From NCBI GenBank assembly GCA_003971905.1, contig RSEE01000112.1, positions 87,001-151,000 on the forward strand: a DNA stretch of 64,000 bases. The letters are read 5' to 3'. The notes under the pieces are model-generated. The model saw only the letters and a program-made list of their open reading frames with translations, was not told where the DNA came from and did no database searches. Below, one piece after another: positions 33,373 through 45,397 of this stretch (position 1 is its first letter; every line of letters starts with the position of its first letter). The DNA is from Moniliella sp. 'wahieum'. Its lineage: Eukaryota; Basidiomycota; Moniliellomycetes; Moniliellales; Moniliellaceae. A program made the translations under genes and the position numbers.

Positions 33373-35206
33373 TCAATGTGCACTGCACGGACTCGACCGA
33401 TTTTTCCCCCCTGCCGACACGAAGAGGCCGCGTCGGTTCTCGCTACGTTCATGCATGGGCACGTTATATGAATGGGGCATCGTATGTGGGCGGACATAGA
33501 ACGCCATAGGTACTGTACAGATGAGCGCAAAGGGGAAGGGTGTAGCTGCAGCACAGACGATGCAGACACGTGCCTCATGCACGTTCGGTGGGCTAGGGTA
33601 GGGTGGGGTAAGAGGGAGGGGAGAGGGGGAGGGGGAGGGGGAGGGAGTGGGAGAGGACGAGGGCGAGGTGGGATCCTCGTGTGGAGATCCGGGGGTGTTC
33701 TCCATATCGTCCGCAAGCTCTTGCAACAGTTGTCGTTGGCGCGGCGACAAGGACGTGGGCAATCGGACGCGAAACTGGACGGTCAAGTCCCCGCGTTCGG
33801 GTGGCCGTAGCAGCGGAACCGGCTGTGATGGGCATACCCTTGCCCTTGACCAGCAACTCGTCCGCCTGTTCCGTCAAGGCGGGCACGCGTATGTCCACCA
33901 TGCCCTCGAGCGTGGGAATGCTAATGCGACCACCTAGCAAAGCCTTGTAAAACGGCAGCAAGGCCGTGTAGAACAGATGGCTTCCTTGGCGCCGCCAGGT
34001 GCGGGAAGGCAGCACATGCACGCGCACGTGCAGGTCGCCCTCGATGCCGCCGAACCCGCTCCCACCACCACTTCCAGGACCAGGACCAGGGTGGTGGGGC
34101 GGAGCATGGCCATGGCCAACCAGCCGCATCCGGGTCCCATCCTCCACCCCGGGATCGAGATGGACGTGATCCACGACACGTTTGTGCACGGTGCCCAATC
34201 CCGCGCAGCGCTCACACTCTTCGCCTGGCCGGACCACCTCGCCTGAACCACGGCAGTGGCGACAAGTGGCAGCCGAGTGGCGACCACTGGGCAGCGCGGC
34301 CACTTGGCTCCCCGTTCCGCCGCACTTGGTACACGATCTCTTCTTGCCGCCCTTGCGCACCCCGGATCCCCCACACGGCTCGCACCGCAACAGCCGCGTC
34401 ACCGCCACTCGCTTCGTTGTGCCCATCGCCGCTCTTCAAACGTCAGCGTCACGCTCGTCTCAATATCCTCCCCGCGCACCACACCAGACCGACACCGAGA
34501 CGCAGAACCAGATCGAGGCCCAAACGTGCCGAACAGTTGCCCAAAATCGAATCCGACCCGCCCTGGGTAAACCCGCTCCGTTCGCCGTCACAAGCGTCAG
34601 CGTCGGCGTCCGCGTCAGCGTCGCTCGCTGCCCCACTGGCCCACCCGGCCATCGGAGCCGCACCATCGTACGCCGCACGCTTCTCGGTGTCGGACAGCGT
34701 CTGCCCATCCCGGACCAGAAGTGGAGGAGGTGTGTCAGTATGCATGTGCTACACAGCACGGAGGGGCACAGCGCACCACACGCCGCACCGCATCAAGTCA
34801 AGCCAAGCCAAGCAAGGGGGGGGGGGGGGCACACGTACTCGTACGCGAGCTGGATGTCGATGAACTGATCCTGCGCCGCGGCGGTAGGGTTCGAGTCGGG
34901 ATGGAAGCGCTTGGCCAAGGCGTAGTACGCCGCTTTGATCTGCCGTGGCGAGGCGGCCCGCGCCACGCCCAGCACGCGTACAGGTCTGGCGGCACAGCCG
35001 CATGCGCTGACCATCTCCCGCCGAACAGCGCAGGCCACGCGCGCGCCGACACCAAGCGCAGGTCGGCGCGCAGCATGGCTGCGGGCGCGGACGGCGGGGG
35101 CGGTACAACCAGATCCAGACACTGGTAAGTGCAACACCGACGCCGACGCCGACGCCGTCGACGAGGCCAGACTGGCCACGCGCATGCGCATCGTCGGCCC
35201 CAGCAT
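33373..35206 (-). CDS. DnaJ/Hsp40 type I chaperone, mitochondrial Mdj1-like
   Basis: Co-chaperone of mitochondrial Hsp70 for folding in the matrix. The ATG at 35206 gives a Ser/Arg/Ala-rich leader that could be a targeting sequence. The J domain follows near 34970-34850 (KAAYYALAKRFHPDSNP, with HPD). An intron (about 34703-34836, with G14/C14 inside) precedes TLSDTEKRAAYDGA. A Gly/Phe-poor linker and DIETSVTLTFEE follow. Four CxxCxGxG zinc repeats lie at 34380-34190: CEPCGGSG, CTKCGGTG, CRHCRGSG, CERCAGLG. The substrate-binding part has GDLHVRVHVLPS and KALLGGRISIPTLEGMVDI. After a slip near 33800 the frame reads LTVQFRVRLPTSLSPRQRQLL, then an SPSP-rich tail; the stop at 33373 is uncertain because the last 60 residues are not typical. 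It ends 49 bp from the convergent coiled-coil gene. Confidence 0.9.
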
Positions 35207-35313
35207 CGCTCTTGGTCCTCGCAGCGACGGCCGCACGAGGGAAAAAAAGGTCGCCGGCAAGGCGGGAAGAACCGGGCGGTGGCACCACTCACCCGTCGCA
35301 GTCACCGTTCAAC

Positions 35314-35325
35314 TTGAACGTTCAA
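35314..35325. promoter_or_regulatory. TTGAACGTTCAA palindrome upstream of Mdj1-like gene
   Basis: A perfect 12-bp palindrome about 110 bp upstream of the Mdj1-like ATG. The identical 12-mer stands in the Ariadne/AAGAB divergent promoter at 55249. A role as a factor-binding site is inferred from recurrence at promoters. Confidence 0.45.
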
Positions 35326-35407
35326 ACATCCCCTACTTGATGTTCTAACCAGATCCAGACGACCAAGGACGACCAAGGCGACTACGAAATGTCGTTTCTT
35401 AGTATAA

Positions 35408-35512
35408 GCACTCGTGATCAAGTGGTTAAGATGCAACTTTCCCATGTACCGTGGGGTTCCATCACGAGGAGCTACAGCAAGTTGTGCCCGGGTTAGAATC
35501 CCGGCGAGTGCA
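35408..35512 (+). tRNA. tRNA-Gly (CCC) with 34-nt intron
   Basis: The acceptor GCACTCG pairs with CGAGTGC, followed by A73. The D-arm is ATCA/AGAT with the AGTGGTTA loop. The anticodon stem CAACT/AGTTG closes a loop T-T-CCC-A. The T-arm is CCGGG-TTAGAAT-CCCGG. The intron (35445-35478) lies after base 37; its GTGGGG can pair with the CCC anticodon, the usual pre-tRNA structure. The variable region is only 3 nt, slightly short. TTTTT at 35516 is a pol III terminator. A TTAGAAT T-loop rather than TTCGAAT is unusual and may weaken the B-box. Confidence 0.85.
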
Positions 35513-35972
35513 CTCCTTTTTGGTGGGCTTCTTGTCTTCTCGGGTTCCGGTTGAGGGCGTGCTGCACCTAGCGGTGTTGGTTCTTTCTATTGGAGCTCGC
35601 ACCGACAAGGGATCTCTAGCCATGGCAGGGGAGGGAAGAGCAGAGCAGGGAAGAGCAGGGCAGGGAGCAAGCATGCCAAGTGCGTCGCTTCCGTCCTCTC
35701 ATTGATTGCAATAAGCTCGTGCTTTGTCTTTTTTATCCACCTTGTCAGGTGGCCTTTTATATGAGCTTCGAACCTCGCCAGCCCAATGTATCCATACCCG
35801 TCTTGCCGCCCCTCATTACCCCATGCCAATTGAATACGACGACTTGACGCTAGGAAAAGCGGGGTGGGCCGACGAACGTAGCAAAACGGCCGGCCCCCTG
35901 AGGGAGGGATCCCACGTGCAGCGGGTTGCATGCTACCAACCACTAGGCAAGACGAGTAAGCAAGCCCCACGG
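35513..35972. other. intergenic between tRNA-Gly and Tim50 3' end
   Basis: Holds the tRNA terminator and the 3' flank of the Tim50 gene. A short direct repeat of GGGAAGAGCAGAGCA-like sequence lies near 35630-35665. The minus frame that crosses this stretch is the shifted Tim50 frame, not an extension. Confidence 0.45.
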
Positions 35973-37312
35973 TTAGGTCACGGGGGACGGTGGAGCCTGC
36001 TGAGGTGGTCCCTCTGGGCGGCTCGGCCGGTTTGGACGATCCCTCACCTGCAGCAGGAAGTGCAACAGCGGTGGCGTGGGGGCGGATGGAATCCGTTTGG
36101 GGCGCCCGCCTTGCTGGTCGGCGTCGTACGCGGCTGCCTGTAGCGTGCGCGCTCGGTATCGTACCACGTAGTGAACAGTATCGTGTTGTCCTTTTGAGCC
36201 GACGGGCGTAGCAGGTCCACGGCCACCATGTCTTCTCCTTTGTGTCGTTACACCAGGATTGGTATGCGGCGCTGGTCCGAGCGAGATGTTCAGTGGGGAT
36301 GTGGGTGCCGTGGTATGCCTGGAGCAAGGGGCGAACGTCAGGGACGTGAGTGATGCCTACTGCCTCCAAGAAGGGAAGGTACCCAATCAAGTCCCGGTCC
36401 TCTCGCTCCGCCTTCCACGGGGGGAGTAAAATGGCATTGTCCTCCACGTGCGAGATGGACTCGGGATTGGTATCGAGGAAGATGACTTTGGCAGGATCGC
36501 GGTTGAGCGCTTGGAGGTCTTTGACCACACGTCCATCGTCCAGTGTGCGACAAGATTCCTTGAACAATGTGTAGGTCACGAAGCGGCGGTCGGGATCGAG
36601 GGCGTCGAGGATCGGGGCAACGGCCAAGGAAGGCTGGGTGGTGTAGAGGACAATTTCATAAAACTGGCTCAGGTAGCCCAAAAAGTACTCGACGCCAGGC
36701 CGTTTGGCGGTGCGCCAGCCGTGTTGGCGTGTCCACCAGCTCCAGGTGAGCAAGCCATCGAGGTCGATGACCAGGGTGTACGGACGGCCGTACGGCGGCG
36801 GCAGCGGATCCGGAAGCAATTGCTCCCACAGCGGCGCGTGCGCCTCCTCCCGCATCCAGGCCAAGCGCGTGTACAGCCGACCGTACCACCACTCCTGCTG
36901 CCACGCAGGCACGTCGCGCCGCACCACCCGCGTGCTTCTTGCTCGTCGTACGGCACGGTCAATCCATACGCGAAATAGCCCAGCATAACCACCGAGGACA
37001 GCAGGAAAAAGCGCACGCGCGCCGTGTGCCGCAGCTCGGCTTTGGTCGGCACCTTGCCCTCGTCCGCCGCCGACGTGCTGGACGCCGGCCGGGCGGCAGC
37101 AGAGGGCGGGGTAGACACGGCGGACGCAGGCGCGGGGCGGATGCGGGGGGGGAGGGGGCGGATGCGGGCTTGCGGGTGCCAGCGCGCCGCCGGGGGCGGT
37201 GGGGTATCGGGGGGGGAGGCGGATGGGGCGCGGCCCGCACGCCGAGGCTAGTGTGGAGCAGGCGGGCGCGGGGCAACACAGCAGCGGCAGTGCGCGTGGA
37301 AGGCGGCAGCAT
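35973..37312 (-). CDS. TIM50: Tim50, TIM23-complex receptor subunit
   Basis: Inner-membrane receptor that hands presequence proteins from TOM to the TIM23 channel. The ATG at 37312 gives MLPPSTRTAAAVLPRARLLH, a classic Arg/Ala matrix-targeting presequence, then a Pro-rich spacer. ELRHTARVRFFLLSSVVMLG is the single membrane span (near 36980), followed by GLTVPYDEQEARG. The intermembrane FCP1-like domain follows: REEAHAPLWEQLLPDPLPPP, then TLVIDLDGLLTWSWWTRQHG (near 36770), RPGVEYFLGYLSQFYEIVLYTT, FKESCRTLDDGRVVKDL, IFLDTNPESISHVEDNAILL and LIGYLPFLEAVGITHVPDVR. After slips near 36235 and 36150 the C-terminus reads VAVDLLRPSAQKDNTILFTT and a Pro-rich tail to 35973. The phosphatase-like motif is DLDGLL, lacking the Asp-Thr of active FCP enzymes, as in other Tim50 proteins. 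It is divergent from the Hat2-like gene. Confidence 0.9.
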
Positions 37313-37484
37313 CGGCGCGGTGGCGTGCTCAGCCCGCAGCAGCCCCGCTTGTCCCCGCGTCGGCTGTCGGATCGAGGCAGGTGGTGGGCTCAGCCGTGGG
37401 TGTGGGTAGTCTGCGGCGGTAGCCGGCGATTAGGCGCTGCGGCCATCCGCCTCGGAACATTCGGCCCCAATTCCGACCCAAACC

Positions 37485-37494
37485 ATCACGTGAT
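37485..37494. promoter_or_regulatory. ATCACGTGAT palindrome in Tim50/Hat2 divergent promoter
   Basis: A perfect 10-bp palindrome with a CACGTG core in the 419-bp space between Tim50 (starts 37312, minus) and Hat2 (starts 37732, plus). Same core as at 18314 and 30866. Confidence 0.5.
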
Positions 37495-37573
37495 CCTGCG
37501 GCGGCTGCAGCGAGCGGAGCGGCGCGCGGCCAAGAACGAAAGCCAGCACGCGACGCGACGCGGCGTGGCGGTG

Positions 37574-37697
37574 ACGACCACCACCGCAACTACCACCACT
37601 ACTACCACCGCCATTACCACCACCACCGCACATTACCACCACCACCGCCATTACCACCACCACGCCATTACCACCACCACCGCCATTACCACCACCA
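37574..37697 (+). repeat. ACC-rich minisatellite upstream of Hat2 ATG
   Basis: About five copies of an 18-nt unit (CCATTACCACCACCACCG and variants) plus ACC/ACT triplets, ending 35 bp before the Hat2 start codon, hence probably within the 5' leader. Confidence 0.8.
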
Positions 37698-37731
37698 CCA
37701 CCCCTCCTCCCCCCCCCCGCTCTGCCGCACC

Positions 37732-39565
<1,834 letters not shown>

Positions 39566-40400
39566 TGCCACCCACTGGCTGCGCGCTGCCCTACTGCCGT
39601 GGCCCAGCGTTGGTTGGTTGGCGGCGTTGCTACTGTAGGCTCTTCGGGCGTGGGGTTGTTTAGGCCAGAGGAGGAGTCAGATTGCCCGAGTCAGAATGAT
39701 GACTACCAGCCTGCCCACTCGGCTGAGGCGCAGCTGCTGGCTCTGGCTTCGTTGGTACGGAGTATACTAATCCTGCGTATGCATCCTGCCTCAGTACTCG
39801 GTAGCCGCCATGTCACCTGACCCAGCTGCCCCATGGCCCCATGTCGGCCTGGAGCATCCACGTCATCCGTCATCGCGTCATCGTCCAGGTCGCCATGGAC
39901 GCGGACACAGCAGCGACGGGCCACGTGTAGCACCCCCATCCATAGCGCACTCGCACCGTCCCCACGGCTCGGGCCATGTGATGTGGGACGGGCGCAACAC
40001 GTGACATGTGACAAGCGTAGCGCCCTACGCCTTACGTCCGACCGACGCACCGGCCGGAACGGACAGCCGGGCGGACGATCTGGATCGGAATTTGGCGGGT
40101 CGTACTTAAACGCCCCCGCCCAGCCGTGGCCGCCGCTCCCCCATCCCCACCGCACCCGTCCATGGCTGGCAGCCCACGCCCAGACCACACCACCACCACC
40201 ACCTCCTCCACCACCACCACCACCTCCTCCTCCTCCACCACCACCACCCCTCTCTCTCGCGTGCTGCGCTGTGGGCTGCCACTGCCTGCCTCGCTGCCAT
40301 TCTGGCCCTCGTCATTGCGCGCCTTCCTCGCCTCTTGAGCTCCCCAGGCTGTCCCCGCCTCGTCCTGCCCACCTCCCCCTCCATCTCTGCCTTCACCCCC
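39566..40400. other. intergenic 0.8 kb, promoter of dioxygenase gene
   Basis: Contains CACGTGACATGTGAC near 39998 (E-box type motifs), then a CCACCACCT-type simple repeat at 40186-40260 and CT-rich sequence up to the ATG at 40401. Frames here on both strands are low-complexity (poly-Pro or poly-Gly/Trp) and not called. Confidence 0.5.
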
Positions 40401-41697
40401 ATGGCCACCCCACTGGCCCCATCGCCCCCGTGGTTTATCTCCCACGGCGGCCCGCCGAGTACGTATTCCGTGGTCTGCTCCCCCTCTCTCTCTTTGGCTT
40501 TCTCTGGTGCCCAGTGGTGGTGCGAGCGGACCCCATGGCTAACTTGTTTATGTGTGCTGTGCTGTGTTGTGTTGTGTTGGGTGATGGTTTACTTGTCTGC
40601 TTGTGACGGGAAGCCATGTTTGAGTACAGCCATCCGGCGTACAAGGCCTGGTCGGACTTTGGAAAGCAAATCCGTCTTGCTCATGACAATGGCAAGGGAC
40701 CCTCAAAGCGCTCCTAGCCATCTCGGCCCATTGGCAATCCCAATCCCCTGGTACGATTCAAGTCAATACCGACGAGAAGAACCCCCTTGTGTACGACTAC
40801 TACGGCTTCCCTTCCCACTATGTGTTGTACCTTTCCCCCCTCTCCCCGTCTACGTCTGCGTGGCCCCGATTGCTGTTTTGGCCGTCTCTTTTTCTTTCTC
40901 TGTCCGCGGTGCGATCCCGAGACTGCATGCTAACAAACCAACGTATTGCCTCCCCGCCTCGCCCGATGCAGTACAAAGTCCAACTCGATTCGCACAACCC
41001 CGCTAGCTTGAGCAAGCTGGTCCTGGACGAGCTGAACAAAGCATTTACCACGTTGGGCAGCAAGGACTTGGTGCGTGCGCAGCCCACCCGGGCGGCCTGG
41101 ACCACGGCGTGTGTTCCTACAAAGTAGCATTTTATCCCTCGGACCGTCCGGTGCCAGCCGAGGGTGAGGCTTGGTCCGGCGAGTGTCCTGCCAGCTACGC
41201 TGCCCTTGGTTCAAATCACGCTTCCGGCCAGCGACGATCCACTTGCATCGTTGCGCTTGGGCCAGGCGCTACGCTCGCTTCGCGCCCACGGCGTGGGCAT
41301 CTTCGCCGGCGGCATGGGCGTGCACAACCTACGCGAGTTGATGATGTCGTTCCGCTTCGGAGCTGGGTCGGGACCGCAAAAGGTACCGTACGCTTCGTTC
41401 ACCAAGGACATTGCCCATGCCATTTCGATCAACGCTACCGACCCCGCTGCCAACGCACCTGCCGACCCAGCGTCGGATGCGGTGGCGGACGAGCGGTGGC
41501 AAGCTATTGTGCGTCTTACCCATTCGCCCAAGTACCGTGGTGCGCATCCTACTGCCGAGCACTTTTTGCCCATCCCCGTCGCGGTCGGCGCAACGTTGCC
41601 GACAGAACGGCTGTACAGTACCATGAGCCTGCAAGAAGGCCCGATGGGTTGGAACATGTTTGGCACAATGCCTCCCTCTGGCGCGGCCAAGGTGTGA
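40401..41697 (+). CDS. LigB-type extradiol ring-opening dioxygenase (DOPA dioxygenase-like)
   Basis: Predicted to cleave an aromatic catechol ring using Fe/Zn; relatives include plant and fungal 4,5-DOPA dioxygenases. The ATG at 40401 gives MATPLAPSPPWFISHGGPPT with the first metal His. Intron 40459-40613 (GTACGT donor) joins to MFEYSHPAYKAWSDFGKQIR. ALLAISAHWQS (near 40715) holds the second His, then NPLVYDYYGFPSHY. Intron 40822-40971 (branch CTAAC) leads to YKVQLDSHNPASLSKLVLDE. RGLDHGVCSYKVAFYPSDRP near 41095 has the catalytic His. VVQITLPASDDPLASLRLGQ, GVGIFAGGMGVHNLRELMMS and KYRGAHPTAEHFLPIPVAVG follow, and the stop is at 41697. Slips occur near 40715 and 41095-41190. Length is about 330 residues. 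The substrate is not determined. Confidence 0.9.
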
Positions 41698-41710
41698 GTC
41701 AAAGCAACGC

Positions 41711-41808
41711 TGGATCGGATCGGATCGGATTGCATTGCATTGCATTGCATTGCATTGCATCGAATTGGATTGGATTGAAACCTGGATTGGATTGGATTGG
41801 ATTGGATG
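41711..41808 (+). repeat. compound pentamer microsatellite
   Basis: Begins 14 bp after the dioxygenase stop codon. Tracts of GGATC, then TTGCA (about six), then TTGGA (several) follow one another, each keeping a 5-bp period while the unit changes by one or two bases. It probably lies in the 3' UTR. Confidence 0.85.
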
Positions 41809-42421
41809 GGCTGGGGTGGGATTCAAGCGGCCCTGCCATGGCCCGCGCGAGTAGGTGTCCACGTATGACTTCAGGCTTGAGTGGGGCTTGATACTGATCC
41901 ACGGGGGGCGCTGTGTGGCCCAATGATGTAGCCCACCTCGAAGGCTTCCCAAGTGCCTCATCCTCACCCTCTGTCCTTGTCCATCCGCCGGCCAGGACAC
42001 GGTAAGATCCCGTTCTGGACACCGCGCAAACGGAGCCAAAGTGAGAGGCCAGGGGCTCCTCCTCCTTCCTTCTTCCAGGAACCACGAAACATGGTGACCG
42101 CTACTACCTACTAGTCCCCGTCCACCACTCAATACTCAGTCCTCGTAACTGCTCATGGTAATCATGGGGGATATATCGAATGCGCAGGACAAAGGGCCCA
42201 AAAGTTAGGGGTGGAGCTGAGCGGAGCCCCGAGCCAGTCCTCGGCGCGCGAGGTGGGGAGGGGGGTACCGCCCACCGTGGGGTAGCCGCGATGGAATCAG
42301 GTTTTGAGTAAGGGCGAACCGGGGGTTAGCTTTGAGAGATCATAATCAGAGCGGAGAGAGGAAGAGGAGAGAGAGAGAGATGGAAAGACCCAGATCGCAC
42401 AGCAGGCTGATGGGGATCGTA
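41809..42421. other. convergent 3' flank, no gene seen
   Basis: Lies between the ends of the dioxygenase (plus) and the CBS-PB1 gene (minus). It contains GA-rich simple sequence at 42345-42385. No supported frame. Confidence 0.45.
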
Positions 42422-45397
42422 TCAAGTCCGCGGGCGGGCAACGACAACAGCCACGAGGACTGCGACGCCCAAGAACCCAATGGCCGCAGGCAAAGCCAAC
42501 TCTCTCGACAAAAAGCCCAACACCACCGCATCTTTATCTTGATCGTCCTCCTCATCCTCCTCATCCTCATCCTCCTCGTCCTCATCATTCTCGTCCTCGT
42601 CCAAGTCCACTGCCCGTCCCAGCCTCGGGCCAACTTGCTGTGCCGTGCGCGGCGGGCGCGGTGCCTACCCCCCTGCCATCCCTGCCGCGACGAACAGATT
42701 TGCCTCCCACTTTCTTCCCGCCCTCCCAATGCCAGTCCGGGGAATCCGAGTCCGAGTTCGAATCCGAGTGCGGGTCAGAACCTGACGCAGACACGGACGC
42801 GCAGCGCACTTCGGACACAGCGTCCGAGTCGGAGTCGGAGTCTTGGGCCGAGTCGGGGTCGGGCTCGGCGCCCGCTTTGGCGTCCGAGGCGTAATGTGAA
42901 TTGGACGCTGAGCCAGGGGCGGCACGGTGGGCGGGGAGCTGTTTCTTTTTCCGTGTGAACGGGGACGGGGAGAGGGACAGGGAAGCCGAGGCCGAAGCTG
43001 AGGTAGAGGCGGCAGAGCGCAGGTGCGAGGACCGAGCTTCGTCTTCCTCCGTCACGGCTGTCAAGCCTTGGTGCGAAAGGTGCGTGGTGCGAGGCGCGTA
43101 GGCTTGGGCTTGGGCGTGCCACGACGGACCGCCCTGGAGGAAGAGGAGGACGCGACCAGTCCCTGCTGTGCGGGCTAGGCGCACGGCTTCGACCACATCC
43201 GCGTCCGACCCGAGCACCACCATATCGTTCTCGTCGTCTTGGTAGGCTAGTGTGAAGTCGGTAGGATCAGGCAGAGGCACAGGCACAGGCGCAGGCACAA
43301 GATCACTCCGTTCGGTCTTGCCTTTGGTCTTGGGTTTGCCCGTCTTGGTCTTACTCTTGGCTTGGGCTTGGGCCTTTGACTTGGAAGAACTCCCTCCAGG
43401 GACCGGGACCGAGACCTGCGCCACGCGGAAAAACTCATCCGCTTCCAACTTGGCCACCACGACCGACCGAAGCGCCGCCAACTTATCGCCCGGTGCAGCG
43501 AACCGATGCGTGCGCTGGCTGGGCGTGGTGAACTTGAACAGGAACGTCGTTTCGTTGGGCAATCCCATGGTTCCCATCGGTCCCAGCGGGGCGGCAGTAG
43601 CCAGGGCGGCAACAGGGTCGAGCGAGGGCCCGGCCCGCGCACCAGCCGGACCAGAAGCTACCGCGGCCCGACGAGCACCTATGCCGCTGGCGCTGTCGCC
43701 AGGGTACAAGTCGGTGCCCGTTTCGTTCCCTGGTGTGTCCGGGGGCGGCAAGGCAGCTGCACCTCCTGCACCGGGGGCAAGCGGGACGGGTCGGGGGTAA
43801 CGTGGCCCGGGGTGGGGCGGGAAAGGGATCCGGGGCTGGTACGGCTGCTGGTTGGGTCGGCGCGCGAGGGCACGGGCAAGCCAGAGCGTTGGGAGTGAGA
43901 ATGGCGACGATGGTGGGGATGGTGATGGGAAGCACTGAGACCAGATGCCGACATGCTTATCGATTCGTCCCCCCCTTCGTCTTCGCCGACGTACGAACCG
44001 GTATGGGCAAACGAGTTCCAAAATCGGTTCCACATCGGTCCGGCTTCGGCCTTGCTGCCGGTAAGACTGCTGGCGCCATCGCCCGCAACGCTGTCGGTAG
44101 CATCTTCGTTCATGCTGTTGATTTGTTCCAGCGTTTTCCATGTCAGGCGCAGCACGTCCACCACGCCCACCAAGCGCGCCTCGTCATCCACCACGGGCAG
44201 ATTGAGGTAATGGCCATCGTGCATCTTGCGCAGCGCCGCTTGGATCGATAGCGTAGGCGAGGCGGTATCCGGGTGGGGCGTCATGACACGTACGACGCTG
44301 CACTTGCGCGGATCGAGACCGGCAGCAATCACACGCAAAACCACATCTTTCGACGTAAAGATCCCTGCCACCTTGCCCGAGGTGACGCCGTGCGGGTGGT
44401 ACGAAGCGGTGGGACTGGTGGTATCCATCACGCACACCGCTGTGACGCGGTACTGTTTCATGAGCCGAGCCGCGTCGCGGACGGTGGTACGAACGCTGAC
44501 GGTGGTGGGGATGTGCGGGCGTCGAGCACGCTAGCCAAATCGGGCAAGGCAAGGCGGTGGCGTAAGGTCTCAATGTACTCGAGCAACTGAAGTTGGTGCG
44601 CCGAGGGAGGACCCCACTCGGTCTGCACGCCTTCGAGTGCAGCATAGAGTTTTTGCGACGATCCATGCGCACGTTCGAGCTTGGTCAGCGCACCGTAAAA
44701 TACACGCGCAATGTCCAGCAAGCCCACCACGTCCCCCTCGTCGTTGCACACGGGCAGGTGACGAAAGCCCCGCGTGACCATCAAGTTGAGCGCCTCGGTC
44801 GCACTCGTCGTATCGCGGGTCACGACAGGACTACGGGTCATGATAGCACTGACGGGGGTCATGCGCGGATCCCAACCGGCGGCCACCACGCGGAAAGCCA
44901 AATCTTTCGCGGTAAAGATCCCGGCCAAATGCTCGTCGTCGTCCACGACCAGCACACAGTCCGTCCGCTTGGCCGCACACAGCTGACTCGCATCAGCCAC
45001 CGTGATGCTCTGGGGCACGGTGAGCGCCGGGAGGGGGCGCAGGTTCTGGACGGTGCCGACGTTGGACCGGCCATCGGCGGCGGCCTGGACGGCTCCCAGG
45101 GGCGTGTGGCGGCGCGAGCGACGCCGACGCGCGGGTGCGGGAGCTGGAGCAGGAGCGTGCAGGCGGGGACCGTGGGTCGGCAGCGGCGGGCGCGGGCGCG
45201 GGCGCGGGCGCAGGAGCAGGAGCAGGAGCAGGAGCGGGGGGAGATGCGAGGGGCGAAGCGCGCCGACGAGCAAGGTCCGCATCCAGACGGCGTCGGATCG
45301 CCTCGTCGCGCCGGCTGGCCTTGGTGCGCACATCGGCAGTGTCGGCGCTGGGCGCCATGCCGCTCGCCGCTCCGACGCGGCCGCTGGCGGAGGACAT
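42422..45397 (-). CDS. CBS-PB1 domain protein, tail-anchored (Mug70-like)
   Basis: Resembles S. pombe Mug70 and other fungal proteins with four CBS repeats and a PB1 domain; thought to sense adenine nucleotides and to bind partners, but not well defined. The ATG at 45397 opens a basic Ala/Arg-rich start. CBS 1-2 lie at 45000-44680 (QSITVADASQLCAAKRTDCV, HLAGIFTAKDLAFRVVAAG, GFRHLPVCNDEGDVVGLLDI). CBS 3-4 lie at 44510-44140 (VRDAARLMKQYRVTAVCVMD, GIFTSKDVVLRVIAAGLDPR, GHYLNLPVVDDEARLVGVVD). A Ser/His-rich linker follows, then PB1 at 43560-43130 (TTFLFKFTTPSQRTHRFAAP, DFTLAYQDDENDMVVLGSDA). Next is a long Ser/Asp-rich tail and, after a slip near 42610, a run of Asp/Glu (42605-42530). A hydrophobic helix (LALPAAIGFLGVAVLVAVVV) sits right before the stop at 42422, so the protein is probably tail-anchored. 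The linker also holds SKSKAQAQAKSKTKTG. Confidence 0.87.

Noticed and set aside
42332..42958. Plus-strand frame of 208 codons
   Set aside because: It is antisense to the acidic, Ser/Asp-rich end of the CBS-PB1 gene, whose coding sense is shown by domains.
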